Positions 45,722 through 59,616 of a DNA stretch of 64,000 bases are shown in pieces; the first letter of the stretch is position 1, and every line of letters begins with the position of its first letter. The translations under genes and the position numbers were made by a program. Source of the DNA: Stictocephala bisonia (lineage: Eukaryota; Arthropoda; Insecta; Hemiptera; Membracidae); contig JAQJVL010000057.1 of NCBI GenBank assembly GCA_035578905.1, positions 1,240,001-1,304,000 on the forward strand, read 5' to 3'. A model generated the notes under the pieces. It made no database searches. It was not told the DNA's origin and saw nothing but the letters and a program-made list of their open reading frames with translations.

Positions 45722-46307
45722 TATTTTGATGCTTTATTATATATATAGTCGAGAGGAAGGATGAAAACGGGGGAGATATTAAGACTACATACGTATATTA
45801 TAAAATAAATACATTTTATTTGTAGGTACAAATATAACATACTGTAATTTGATAAATTTTCTTTTCTCGTTTATAAAAATATGGAAAACTAATTTACACA
45901 TTTGAAAATTTACTATAGCAAAAAACAAATCATTATATTTTCTACATGTAATTTACAGTATTTTTAGACAACTTTGAGCTCCTTGGAGGAACATATTTGG
46001 TATTGTCTACACAACTAAAAAATGTTTCTGTTTACATTTTAATTAATTTCTCGTAAGTTGATACGTTTTAACAAGTGTACAGAAGTCGAGTGAAAGTTGG
46101 ACGATTTCTCTTTGAAGATTCAACTCCATTTCCTTCCAGTGAACTCAAGAAGTCTAATTACAGATGAACTCCAGAAACTTCCAGACTCGTCTTCTTCTTT
46201 GGTGAATACTGGGTTATGCAACTATTTATGGATCAACTTGGGCTGTTTGAATTAATTGCCCTGCAGATTAGTTATATCTCGTTTTTGAAATTACTTTAGA
46301 AACACTT
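45722..46307. other. Unassigned AT-rich intergenic DNA
   Basis: No gene or repeat recognised. Confidence 0.5.
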
Positions 46308-46525
46308 TGAAATAATCACCAACACTCCTCTTGGAGAACATCGCGCTGTTTCTTTGTTTAGACTACGTTTGTATAATGAAATAATCACCGACACTCCTCT
46401 TGGAGAACATCGCGTTGTTTCTTTGTTATAGACTACGTTTGTGTAATGAAATAATCACCAACACTCCTCTTGGAGAACATCGCGCTGTTTCTTTGTTATA
46501 GACTACGTTTGTGTAATGAAATAAT
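46308..46525. repeat. Tandem repeat, about 69-bp unit, 3 copies
   Basis: TGAAATAATCACCAACACTC recurs at 46308, 46377 and 46447 with CTCTTGGAGAACATCGCG inside each unit. Copies differ at a few bases. Confidence 0.92.
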
Positions 46526-46859
46526 ATTGAATCTGTCGATGGAAGTCCTTACATTTTGCAAAAACTCATGAAATTGACGATAGTTTGCTTGTCAATATGA
46601 AAGTACCTATTACAGTAACGCTTAGTTACTTACATAAGATATTTACGTCAATTTTAAAGGTTTATCACACTCCTCGACTGTTAATTTCTTAAAATGAGTA
46701 ATTAATTATCATAGTTTTGTAATTTTAATGAGTTCTTTTAGGGTAGTACTAAAGAATATTATAGAAAATTTAATTTCATAATACGTCAATAAACTCTTTT
46801 GTGGAGAAAAAAAACAGCCTGTCTTAAATCTGTAGTGAAAGAATGAAATAGTATATTTT
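46526..46859. other. Unassigned spacer
   Basis: No gene or repeat recognised. Confidence 0.5.
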
Positions 46860-47155
46860 ATAACAAGAGTGGAAAGTGGGGTTTTGCATATTCGAGACCA
46901 TATGTTTGAAGTGCGAGACTTGTTGAGCACTTCGAATGGTCGAGAACATACAAAACACTTTCACTCGAGTTTTGAACGATACTTTTCACTACACTACGGA
47001 ATAAAAACAGGTGTTGTTGACTGTGGAAAATTTTCGATTGTAAACAATGTTACTTTCGGTAGTAAACAATAGGCAGCTGTTGAAAATATGATGTTTCGCA
47101 GGTTGTAAACACATAACGAAAACAGCTGAACTCATAGCAGTGTAGTGAAAAACAT
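46850..47155 (+). mobile_element. Hairpin element (family F), copy 1
   Basis: It begins AATAGTATATTTTATAACAA, then GAGTGGAAAGTGGGGTTTTG. The first 110 bp form an imperfect palindrome of about 50-bp arms: GTTTTGCAT...GAAGTGCGAGACTTG against GAGCACTTCGAATGGTCGAG...CAAAAC. A second inverted pair follows, TTTTCACTACACTAC (46982) against GTGTAGTGAAAAA (47140 onward), enclosing about 160 bp. The same 300 bp recurs at 47353 and, inverted, at 59284. A frame reading VESGVLHIRDHMFEVRDL is conserved in all three copies. Since the hairpin itself forces the sequence, I read it as a non-coding mobile element. Confidence 0.75.
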
Positions 47156-47352
47156 TTTTCAGTCTTAGTATTGAAAATGGATTGTTAAAATGCGAAGTTT
47201 TTTTATCTCAATAGTTAATCAAAGTGACCAAAAGACGTGAAATTGTTTAGTTAATTATAAATTATATTATAATAATAGATGTTGCGAAATGCGTTTAGAA
47301 TATGATCATTCATGAACTGTTACATGTACTCTAAATGTTTTAATTCCATAAT

Positions 47353-47705
47353 AGTATATTTCGTAACAAGAGTGGAAAGTGGGGTTTTGCATGTACGAGA
47401 CCATATGTTTGAAGTGCGAGACTTGTCGAGCACTTCAAATGGTCGAGAACATACAAAACACTTTCACTCGAGTTTTGAACGATACTTTTCACTACACTAC
47501 GGAATAAAAACTCATTTTTGGAATGTTAACTGTTTATTAAATTAGAAACATGTTTTAAAAACTGGTGTTGTTGACTGTGGAAAATTTTCGGTTGTAATTA
47601 ATGTTACTTTCGGTAAACAATAGACAGCTGTTGAAAATATGATGTTTAGCAGGTTGTAAACACATAACGAAAACAGCTGAACTCATAGTAGTGTAGTGAA
47701 AAAGC
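47353..47705 (+). mobile_element. Hairpin element (family F), copy 2, with 54-bp insertion
   Basis: Same sequence as copy 1 from AATAGTATATTTCGTAACAA to GTAGTGTAGTGAAAA. After GGAATAAAAA it carries about 54 extra bases (47510-47563, CTCATTTTTGGAATGTTAAC...) and lacks a short piece (GTAAACAATG is changed to GTAATTAATG). It lies in direct orientation, 500 bp from copy 1. Confidence 0.75.
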
Positions 47706-48059
47706 GTTTAACATATATACACAGTTTAAAATAAAAATGAAATCATTTTTATATCGCAATAGAACAAAAACATGTTATTTTTTTTTTTTTAATGGCTTCG
47801 GAATTGAGCCATAGATCTAATATCAAAAAAATATTTCACTCGACGAAAACGACTTGAAATAATTATTGGAGATACAAGAGTTTTAATAACTGTTATTTAC
47901 GATTGTGTTCAGAAATAATTATATACAGACAATAATAAAAATATACTCACTTTTATTTTATGAAGTTATAAAAGATGCGGTACAGCTGTATGTAGAACAT
48001 AGCTACAATAATGGGTTGTTTGGCAGCTTACATGAAAAAAATTAAACCTCTGTCGCAAT
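47706..48059. other. Unassigned spacer
   Basis: No gene or repeat recognised. Confidence 0.5.
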
Positions 48060-48300
48060 AATAATTATTGGTAATTATAAAAACCTCCCCACCACGCTAC
48101 CCCAATCACCCGTCAAAAATCTTATTTGACGTCCAGGAAGACCGGCCACAATATTGATTGATGGAACGACTCCTTGCGTGAGGCCTCTGATCCCGTCCTG
48201 TCCTGTCCGGCCGGACACGCGCCAACATGCCAGGACCGCCCCGCCCCGCTCTGACATGCCAACCCCCAATTACGGTATAGTGGCTTACACGAACACAAAC
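48060..48300. other. GC-rich island, unassigned
   Basis: A clear GC rise in AT-rich surroundings, with TGTCCGGCCGGACACGCG (about 48204, palindromic TGTCCGGCCGGACA) and GACCGCCCCGCCCCGC. Minus-strand frames of 64 and 99 residues cross it but show no known motif. It could be an exon, a small CpG island or an inserted element. I cannot decide. Confidence 0.35.
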
Positions 48301-48665
48301 ATGGCTTGACGTGCTAGAAATGCGTTTTGAATGGACAAACAACACTAATGGCAGGGTTTTCCCGACCGGCCAAATTATTGACTCTACCCATTTATCGTTT
48401 ATCACTTCAAATTTGTTTAACCTTACTCTGTCAACGGTATATCTTCAACTTGATGAAATTGCAGTATATTTTTACTTTTTTCAACATCGTACTATTAGGA
48501 TACGGTACTTGAATAAGCGAAGATTAAAATATATAATGTTTATTTATATAGTTTTTTTTTTAGGCTTTACGCGGTGATTAAAACGTACTGTACATATTTG
48601 TTTTTTTATTATAACTCAAAAACGATTCTTTGATTTTTGCAATATTTTAACTCTACTATTTACTA
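48301..48665. other. Unassigned spacer
   Basis: No gene or repeat recognised. Confidence 0.5.
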
Positions 48666-48752
48666 TTTTAATACTATTCTATTCACTCTTCATATACGCT
48701 CATATCTCTACGATCGGCGTCTTAGAGATGAATAATGAATGAATAATAATAC
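48666..48752 (+). mobile_element. SINE family S, 3'-end fragment
   Basis: ATTCACTCTTCATATACGCT, CATATCTCTACGATCGGCGT and CTTAGAGATGAATAATGAAT follow the last 60 bp of the family S 3' domain and its A-rich tail. Everything upstream is missing. Confidence 0.65.
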
Positions 48753-49315
48753 TGGTGGCAAGTGAAGACCAGCCGTCACCTGGTTGCGTCTGCAGTAAGG
48801 CCCTAATTACTTCCTATAATCGTAGCTGTAACGTAGACCTAGCGAAGCAATCATGGCGGCACTGGAAATGTAAGACTACAGTCTATCGGGAGATGTCACC
48901 TGTTCTACGTCTCAGCCGTTCCAGTACTGGAATGAAGTGATAGTGATAACAGCACAGCAATTTCCGTAACCACTTCATAATTGATGTTTGACACCAAAGA
49001 ATTGAATATTTGTTTAGGAATTGTTTATTCGTGTATATTATGATGCTTGATGTGGTGTTTGTAGAGTGACACCAATGTTGTCGTGTTAAACAAATATTAG
49101 GGCCTAGTATTTTTGTCATTACCTTGTTATTATTTCGTGATTGCCTCAGATAAAATAAGGGATTTTTTAATATTTTTAACTATTTCAATGTATCCCTAGT
49201 TTATTCAGTCAGTTTCATTCCAATGTTTTATTTATAATGTCATAACATTTTATAAGCTGTGTATGTAAAAATATATACAATCAGATATTATTGTTCTTTA
49301 TGTTTTTCTGCAGAG
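48753..49315. other. Unassigned intergenic DNA
   Basis: No gene recognised. The plus-strand frame at 48755-48940 has no motif. Confidence 0.45.
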
Positions 49316-49373
<58 letters not shown>

Positions 49374-49418
49374 TAGCCATTGTAAATGTATAAACTAGTT
49401 CACGTTATTTATCATTTA

Positions 49419-49465
<47 letters not shown>
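49316..49465. repeat. Two TA microsatellites
   Basis: Runs of TA at 49318-49374 (one ACATA interruption) and 49421-49464, separated by about 45 bp of unique sequence. Confidence 0.95.
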
Positions 49466-49468
<3 letters not shown>

Positions 49469-50003
49469 AAATAATTTTTTATTTTGCCAACAATTACAAC
49501 ATTTACATTATAATTTTTACAGAACAGTTAATACAAGTTATTATAAGCTAATTAAATTTAAACTAAGGCAAAATAAAATAGGGATCCCCTAGGTATCTTG
49601 TGTTGGGATCGCCATCACTTGAATTAAATTATAATACAATTGTGCACTGGCAGCAAGACCGTTGCTAACAGATACAGAAAAACAAAATAACATATTCATT
49701 TCTTTATTTCATATTATGTTCTGTGCAAAAAAAAATTAAATAAGTAAAATAAAAATTTTACAATATAAAATAAAATAAAAATATAACAATATAAACATAC
49801 TGTAACATTTATTTTTCTTTTTATTTATGGCACCAACTCTTGCTCAAGATCTAAGAAGTAAAGAGGGTACATGTGTTTAATTTTTGTAAGATAACTTCAG
49901 TTTACTTATAAGTTATACACATTTAATGTTATACAATTTCATTATCTAGATAACATTTAAAATCTGTTGGATATCTATGATTTTGAAAAAAGGTGATTGG
50001 AAT
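49466..50003. other. Unassigned A-rich DNA
   Basis: A-rich, with many AAATAAAATAA phrases near 49735-49800. No gene recognised. Confidence 0.5.
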
Positions 50004-50115
50004 AAAGTTTCAAGACATGGTCCCCCCCTCTATTTAAGAAAAACCATTTTTTTCATAAATAAAATAAATAAAGTTTTAAGACATGGTCCTCCCTCTATTT
50101 AAATAAAAACTTTTT
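50004..50115. repeat. Two-copy tandem duplication, 66-bp unit
   Basis: AAAGTTTCAAGACATGGTCC (50004) recurs as AAAGTTTTAAGACATGGTCC (50070), both followed by a C-rich stretch and CTCTATTTAA. Confidence 0.85.
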
Positions 50116-51399
50116 ATAAATAAAACAAAAACTACTTATATTTTTGTTTATTTTTAATCAAACCTCTTTTGCAGGACCTGAGGGGGAAATTATCTGCCAT
50201 AGTACAATAGTATTACATGATAATGTCCTATATACAACTGACGTAGTTTTATTTTCAAAATATTTAGCCCATATACAACAATAGAGAGACAATATGTTGT
50301 AATTTGGTCAATGTCAAGCGAACAAATTTGTTTGACACAACACTCTGTTGAGGCTACATTGTAAAAGGGATTACGTAAATTATTTACCATAAAGTGAATA
50401 AATGCATAATGCATTGTTGCTATTTTCATGTATATACTGAAATAGTTTAATGTGTAAGTGAGGCTATTGTTTGTGTGAATAATTAAATCTGGATCTATTT
50501 GTTTGTGTTCGTGTTCTGCTGAAAGGTAGTATCGTTAATTACGTAGTTTTGGATGCTTGTAAATACTAATCAGTATCCAAGCCGCTGAAAGTGACGACGT
50601 ATCTGTAAAATAATTTCGACAATATTTCGGGAATCGATAGTTACTCCATGCTATTTTCCACATGTTAAGGATAGAGAAGTAAGATTGCTCATTTTTGTCA
50701 TAAAGGTCATGTGCTGTATTTTGTCTGCTATCTTCCCGACCTTGTAGTCGGTTACCTATCACCACTTTTGTCAAGCACCGACAAACTGTCATTGATACAC
50801 TTTCTTTAGCCCACTACCCTATTTACGACGTTTAGACGTCTTTTTATCTATTCTCTTTAATGGATCATAAGCTTTCAAACTGTTATCTATCGGTGAAGTA
50901 TCGAAAATGTCTGCTGGAACCTTTTTATTCGTGACAAGTATTAATTATAAAATATAAAAGTACTATAATCGTGTGGTTATTCATAAAAAGAAGACTATTA
51001 AAGCGAGAGGATTTAATTTTATCACTGCCCTTATATATGTGAATTGTGTAATACTGTATTTACGAATTTTTTGAAAATAGTGCAAGAATGAAATAGGTTT
51101 GTAGTTCATAAAAAAGTACAACACAGATCAATATTCTTCCGAACAGTTTCTACTACAACAGGACTACTCTGCCAGAGAACACAAGTCCATCAATACAATG
51201 TTGACTTGACATGTAATATCCATTAGGTAGCAAGGCCAATTATCCGGCCGTTTCTATGGAGACATCGACCACAGAGAACTCCCAGACATGATGCCTGCTT
51301 ACACCTGTCCCTGCGGAATAGTATCATAGCTTGTTGCGGTCTGTAACTGACATTGTCTAATCGGTCTCGGAGTGTCTTGAGAGTACATGGCTGTACAGA
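50116..51399. other. Unassigned intergenic DNA
   Basis: No gene recognised. Frames at 50190-50429 and 50535-50792 (minus) lack known domains. Confidence 0.45.
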
Positions 51400-53250
51400 G
51401 GTTTATGTACATGCAACTAGAGACCACGAGTATAGATACTGTGGTATACGTACACTGTGGGAGACTAATGTCACTGCTTGTTACAACGTACTACGAGTAA
51501 CAAGTATGACAGTCTGTGGTTGCTGCCGCATGACATTATGTAATCGGTCTTACACACCTTAAGACCACGAGTATTAATGATACTGTGGTATACGTACACT
51601 GTGGGAGACTAATGTCACTACTTGTTACAACGTACTACGAGTAACAAGTATGACAGTCTGTGGTTACTGCCGCATGACATTGTGTAATCGGTCTTACACA
51701 CCTTAAGACCACGAGTATTGATACTGTGGTATACGTACACTGTGGGAGACTAATGTCACTGCTTGTTACAACGTACTACGAGTAACAAGTATGACAGTCT
51801 GTGGTTACTGCCGCATGACATTGTGTAATCGGTCTTACACACCTTAAGACCACGAGTATTGATACTGTGGTATACGTACACTGTGGGAGACTAATGTCAC
51901 TGCTTGTTACAACGTACTACGAGTAACAAGTATGACAGTGTGGTTACTGCCGCATGACATTATGTAATCGGTCTTACACACCTTAAGACCACGAGTATTG
52001 ATACTGTGGTATACGTACACTGTGGGAGACTAATGTCACTGCTTGTTACAACGTACTACGAGTAACAAGTATGACAGTGTGGTTACTGCCGCATGACATT
52101 ATGTAATCGGTCTTACACACCTTAAGACCACGAGTATTGATACTGTGGTATACGTACACTGTGGGAGACTAATGTCACTGCTTGTTACAACGTACTACGA
52201 GTAACAAGTATGACAGTGTGGTTACTGTCGCATGACATTATGTAATCGGTCTTACACACCTTAAGACCACGAGTATTAATACTGTGGTATACGTACACTG
52301 TGGGAGACTAATGTCACTGCTTGTTACAACGTACTACGAGTAACAAGTATGACAGTCTGTGGTTACTGCCGCATGACATTATGTAATCGGTCTTACACAC
52401 CTTAAGACCACGAGTATTAATACTGTGGTATACGTACATTGTGGGATACTAATGTCACTGCTTGTTGGGGTCTGTGGTTACTGCCGCATGACATTGTGTA
52501 ATCGGTCTTACACACCTTAAGACCACGAGTATTAATGATACTGTGGTATACGTACACTGTGGGAGACTAATGTCACTGCTTGTTGGAGTCTGTGGTTACT
52601 GCCGCATGACATTGTGTAATCGGTCTTACACACCTTAAGACCACGAGTATTGATACTGTGGTATACGTACACTGTGGGAGACTAATGTCACTGCTTGTTG
52701 GGGTCTGTGGTTACTGCCGCATGACATTGTGTAATCGGTCTTACACACCTTAAGACCACCAGTATTGATACTGTGGTATACGTACACTGTGGGAGACTAA
52801 TGTTACTGCTTGTTGGGGTCTGTGGTTACTGCCGCATGACATTGTGTAATCGGTCTTACACACCTTAAGACCACGAGTATTGATACTGTGGTATACGTAC
52901 ACTGTGGGAGACTAATGTCACTGCTTGTTGGGGTCTGTGGTTACTGCAGCATGACATTGTGTAATCGGTCTTACACACCTTAAGACCACGAGTATTGATA
53001 CTGTGGTATACGTACACTGTGGGAGACTAATGTCACTGCTTGTTGGGGTCTGTGGTTACTGCAGCATGACATTGTGTAATCGGTCTTACACACCTTAAGA
53101 CCACGAGTATTGATACTGTGGTATACGTACACTGTGGGAGACTAATGTCACTGCTTGTTGGAGTCTGTGGTTACTGCAGCATGACATTGTGTAATCGGTC
53201 TTACACACCTTAAGACCACTAGTATTGATACTGTGGTATACGTACAGTGT
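51400..53250. repeat. Two-part satellite: 139-144-bp units then 115-bp units
   Basis: GACCACGAGTAT recurs at 51422, 51563, 51707, 51848, 51987, 52126, 52265 and 52406 (139-144 bp apart). It then recurs at 52521, 52639, 52754, 52869, 52984, 53099 and 53214 (115-118 bp apart). Short units have lost a segment of about 28 bp (ACAACGTACTACGAGTAACA...) and read TTGTTGGGGTCTGTGG instead. The unit carries GTGGTATACGTACAC, a near-palindrome. The two unit types are fully segregated. No coding capacity. Confidence 0.97.
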
Positions 53251-56158
53251 GGGAGAAGTACTATCATTGATTTCTGTGGTTTGTGGTTGTTGCTACGGTA
53301 CATTGTCTGTCAAAACTCTTATTACAAACACCAGCTATACTGATATCTCTAACTTGTACCGAAAAATAAGAAGGCAGAGTAATTGTCGGCCACTGAAAGT
53401 TTGCCACTTAAATATATAAAAGTACTTACTGAACACGGATATCTTTCCCAGCTTTATCTCCAGTGATCATCATATAAATGTTCTCGTTTACATGATATAC
53501 TATTATTTTCAACCTTTTGCATACAGTTCTTGACTAATGCCACTTATTTATAAAATATGTGTAGTAATTAAATCACGAAGGAAATCTTTAATGTACATGA
53601 TTGTGTCAGCAAGATATCTTTTCATCTGGTATCAGTAATTACTTAAATTAATTTTAAATCTGTGATTTTAAATGTTTAACGAAAGAAACAAGATGTCCTA
53701 CTATGTTAATTTTTACAGCACTTAAAATGAGCCCCTTTTAAATAAATGTATTCAGTATGTAGGTGTTAGTGGTTCAAAGAAGGAGGGGACAGTAAGTGTT
53801 GTAAATATTTACACTAATGCGCAAAGTTGAAAATATTCTCGCCCGCCAAAGTTGGGCCACATATCACTTACAGCAGGCTCCAGCACAGCTCTTTATTTTA
53901 CCCACACCGGCCATAATCCGACCTGCTCCTCCGCCGCGTTGAAACTTGGCCCTCTTCGATACTTCACAACTTTCATGGGCTATATCGACTTTGTTGCGTA
54001 ACATTTATACCGCAATATGTTCGGCATTTTTTATTGACATTGTAGGATTTGTTTTAGAACTGTAAAGTCGTTTTACCGATATTTACTAACGTAGATAAGA
54101 CAACAAAACACTATATTCAGGAGAAAATAAATATGAGTACGTAGTGTACGACAGTGAAAAAATTGTTTCAGGAATATACGTATTATATGGAAATGTGGGT
54201 GTATTTAGACCCCATAGATTGTATTCGAATCAGCTAGAGAAACTAAGTATACTTTGCAGCAGGTTTTTGGTGGACTTACATTACTTCCATGCATTTATTT
54301 TAATCGTATTTACTTATATGTAAACAGTGCTTTTGCATGATAAATATTGCTCATATTTTATACTGTATGTTTTAAAATGAAATGGCTCTACATATATCAC
54401 AATAAATTTTCTTCAACACGTAAGAAAATCGGAGATAACAATGAAATGTATTTCGTTCACCAATGTACTCATGAATACCAGTTGTGCTTATCATATCAGA
54501 AGATCGAAGATATAAACGTAAAAAATATTGCTTTCCTCTTGTAGGCCCTACATGCATACCAGAGATGCTGCTTATCACCAGCAGATTGGAGTTTACAACG
54601 TGTTTCTAAATACAGTAATATCACTTTCTCATCTTAGATCTTGTGATATGATGCTTATCTATTCTACTTCTATGCTTATCTATCTATAATATGTTTATTC
54701 ATAAGCACGTATAAGCTTAGTAGGAATATAATATTATGCTTGTATAATTTATGCGTATTATAACACAAAATCGAATACAGTATAACAAAGTGGCGATATT
54801 TTATTTCTGAATGTAATTTTATAACACTTATAAATATAATAAATTTGTGACAAGACTTCATTGTTAAGTATGATTAATGTATCATTAGACATGAAACGAA
54901 ATGTTGTTTATTTATGCAAGGTATTACGAGTGAAGCCTGTTATTTTGTTATTTCCTTCTACTGTATTATCTTCTTGCGAGAGCTAATAATTTACCGTTGA
55001 ACGGAATACCAGTAAGAGTGATAACGTCAGGAATTATGAAGGACTTTGTGGAATTTGCAAAAGTGGATCAACAGGAAATAAAGGGCCAAGGGTGCAATTA
55101 GGGGTGATATAGATCTGTATGGTGGTGGAGGTGCGTGTCAATGGGGGACTTTGACACACGCCAACCCCATCTGGCTAATGTATTGCTGTGGACCCAGGCG
55201 TGTACCGTTACCATCATCTGTGATTCTCTTTAAAAGATCGATTCACACTTGTTCAATATTTTATTTTATTTTAAAATATTTAAATGGTTTTTAGACTTTT
55301 TCGTACCTCCGTAAATATTCTATTTTTATTTTGGTTTTCGATTCGACTTGTAATCACACTGTTGTGTTTGTTTCGATTGCGAGATTTGTATTTGCTGCTG
55401 ACGTTTATTTTTATCTACTTTTTTAATTATTTAGTCTTTAATTTAAGTTGTAGATGTAATTTTAATCTGTTTACTTTATATTTTTATTGAACATTTCTTT
55501 CCGTTTTTTAACAAGCATATGTGGTTTATAATCATCAAATAGGCAATACTTAGTTATACAGTATCAACTTGTAATACGTACTGTTTTACTGTTAATATAA
55601 TCGCTGTTATATATAGACAATATAGAAAGCCTTTCCTCCGTGTAAAACAATATAATATATTTAGTCAATTAATATTAATGGCTAAAACTAAAATTGATTA
55701 CGTAATCTAGCATGAAAAAATAAATAAATAAAATTATACCATAATATCAACTCGCTGTGTTAATTTATCAGAGTATAGTAATTTGTTTATGTTATTCTTG
55801 ACATCAAGCAATTTTTGTATGCCTACCAATTTATCAACTATATGTATGATTTGTTTCAATTTCTCTACCGGAACCCAGAATAGTTTATCATTGAACAACC
55901 CTAAACACAGTTAATATTAGGAATTGTTGTTTTGTTTAACATTAACAAATGTCATGTCTGATTGAGGATGTTCTGGTGGGGTAGCGCACTCAAGGGTGAA
56001 CAGGACCTGTGTCGTCACTCAAGACATCATGTCCCCCTACTCTGTGCATGTCATATGTAAGTAGCACAGTCTGCTCATGGTATAGGTGCGTTGGTCACCT
56101 AGCACACGCACTCTATCTGTAGGTCCTACGTGCGGCGTTGCCATAATGGACGGAGAGT

Positions 56159-56161
<3 letters not shown>
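53251..56161. other. Unassigned intergenic DNA
   Basis: About 2.9 kb. A GC-rich patch lies at 53840-53965. A hairpin lies near 55131-55160 (GCGTGTCA...TGACACACGC). No gene recognised. Confidence 0.45.
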
Positions 56162-57544
<1,383 letters not shown>

Positions 57545-58249
57545 ACCACAGTCTGACAACCGCGCTTAGTCCACAAACGCGCTTCAAAGTGAAAGGTCCC
57601 TAACCACAGAAAGTAAGGTAGCACGACATTGTTTAACATCGGGGGAACAATCTGTATTTAGTTAGTCTATCTATGGTAAGGTGTTATACTAGAGCTTGGA
57701 GTACACCGTTATCTATTTAAATACTGTAGTAGTACTTAGGATTAGTATCGCTTGAAGGATGGTGATTGCTTGAAACATATTGTAAAAAACTTTGCGGTCG
57801 CAAATAGTTTGTCGTTGATTTTGAATTAGGCTTACTCGCCAAATGTAAGTTATACATATAAAAATAATAAGAAAATTTAATCATTATATCTTAGATTTAA
57901 CAAATGTATTTTATATTTTCTTTTAATGTAAAGTTATAAATATAAAATGAAGTTTTTAAAAAATAGTCAGGTTTTAATAGTTAACTTACGCAAGTATTTT
58001 GCTTATGGGTTTGTATTTATATAATTTTTCCATATTAAATCATATACTTACAACGCCTATAATTACAACTCTCAAAATTAATTCTTTCATTCTGCTGTAT
58101 TTTTATCAATAACATTTCATATTGTTAAATAATTTTCTTAGGTGTCTGTTTAATGTTCCTTAAACATTATTTTCATATTATTTAATCGATCTTTTCATAC
58201 AGAATATCATAGATGTTTCTCTTGTAAAATAAGTAAAATAATGATATTT
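57545..58249. other. Unassigned AT-rich DNA
   Basis: No gene or repeat recognised. Confidence 0.5.
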
Positions 58250-58353
58250 AAGGTGTCCTAAAGTGCTCTTATTTACAACACATGCTTCATTCCCTTCGTT
58301 TACACCAATTCGCAATCCATATTCGACTGTATGTTGTAGATCGGCTTTTAACG
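58250..58353 (+). mobile_element. SINE family S, strongly diverged 3' fragment
   Basis: AAAGTGCTCTTATTTACAAC, then CAATTCGCAATCCATATTCG and GTTGTAGATCGGC line up with the family S 3' domain (GTTTGTAACA, CATTCGAAATCCATATTCGC, CTTGACGATCGGC) at low identity. Probably an old copy. Confidence 0.5.
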
Positions 58354-59065
58354 CTAGTATTGAACATTCAATACTTGTCACAAATTTGATGTAAATATGT
58401 ATATAATAACATTCAACGTGCAAATCTGTTAAAAGAAAATACTTTGTGATATACTGGGAACTGCTGACTTAATTGTTAAAGACCAGGATTTACTGATGAC
58501 CTTTATGTACGTTACTCTACAAGCACGCTTACGTGGCGTGACCAGTGTAGTGCAACGGAGTTACAGTATTGCGCAATAAAATATATTTAGGTTAAATTAC
58601 AATTTAAGCACTTTTATTTTAATAAAATTATACGTGTTAGGGGTAAACACACACACGCACGCACGCGTATATAAGTCAAATACCACTCACTCACTACTGA
58701 CTGACTGATCACGAAATCTCTAAACCACTGAATGGATTTACATGATATTTTGAAGCAAGTTAGCTTTAGTATCGAAGGGGCCCACTAAGAAAGCATTTTT
58801 CGAAATTCCATTCCTAAGGGGTACAAACAGTACATCAAAATTGCCTTTTTTCCATAAGATTACCATTGGGTTGATTTTAGTAAATTAATAATAGCTCTTT
58901 TGTAAATAAATATACATCTTTATTTTATATATTTGACATTACCCTATTGATGCATTAAGAGTTTAATCTTCAGATGTTAAAAAAACACACACAAATGAAA
59001 TAAACACGTTTGAAATAGGCCGAGTAATACAATATACTGATAAGTAGTGGTGTGAGTTAAATACT
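58354..59065. other. Unassigned intergenic DNA
   Basis: Contains a short ACACACACGCACGCACGCG tract near 58649. No gene recognised. Confidence 0.5.
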
Positions 59066-59616
59066 CACATATTAAATAATTTAGTATTGTAATTTTACTT
59101 TATACAGATAAACTACCATTATTTCCACATATTAAATAATTTAGTATTGTAATTTTACTTTATACAGATAAACTACCATTATTTCCACATATTAAATAAT
59201 TTACTATTGTAATTTTAAGTTATACAGATAAACTACCATTATTTCCACATATTAAATAATTTAGTAGGCCCTATTGTAATTTTCCACTACACTACTATGA
59301 TTTTAGCTGTTTTCGTTATGTGTTTACAACCTGCGAAACATCATATTTTCAACAGCTGTCTATTGTTTACTACCGAAAGTAACATTGTTTACAACCGAAG
59401 GTTTTCCACAGTCAACAACACCTGTTTTTATTCCGTAGTGTAGTGAAAAGTATCGTTCAAAACTCGAGTGAAAGTGTTTTGTATGTTCTCGACCAATTGA
59501 AGTGCTCGACAAGTCTCGCACTTCAAACATATGGTCTCGAACATGCAAAACCCCACTTTCCACTCTTGTTATGAAATATACTATTACGTTATACAGATAA
59601 ACTACCATTATTTCCA
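59066..59616. repeat. Tandem repeat, 60-bp unit, about 4 copies, split by a hairpin element
   Basis: CACATATTAAATAATTTAGT starts units at 59066, 59126, 59186 and 59246, exactly 60 bp apart. The fourth unit runs to ATTGTAATTTT at 59283, is broken by the family F element, and resumes as GTTATACAGATAAACTACCA at 59588 to finish at about 59616. Confidence 0.92.
59284..59587 (-). mobile_element. Hairpin element (family F), copy 3, inserted in the 60-bp array
   Basis: The reverse complement matches copies 1 and 2 from AATAGTATATTTCATAACAA to GTAGTGTAGTGG, without the 54-bp insertion of copy 2. The neighbouring units of the array show what was there before insertion (ATTGTAATTTT followed by A-A or A-C and TTATACAG). 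The ends can therefore be placed within one or two bases. The insertion is about 304 bp; a target duplication is not obvious. Confidence 0.85.

Noticed and set aside
46869..47545. Short protein (VESGVLHIRDHMFEV...) as a real gene
   Set aside because: The frame lies in a palindromic mobile element; copy 2 is disrupted by an insertion. Kept only as a testable idea.
48075..48405. Minus-strand frames of 64 and 99 residues in the GC-rich island
   Set aside because: No recognised domain, and low stop density is expected in GC-rich DNA. An exon is not excluded.
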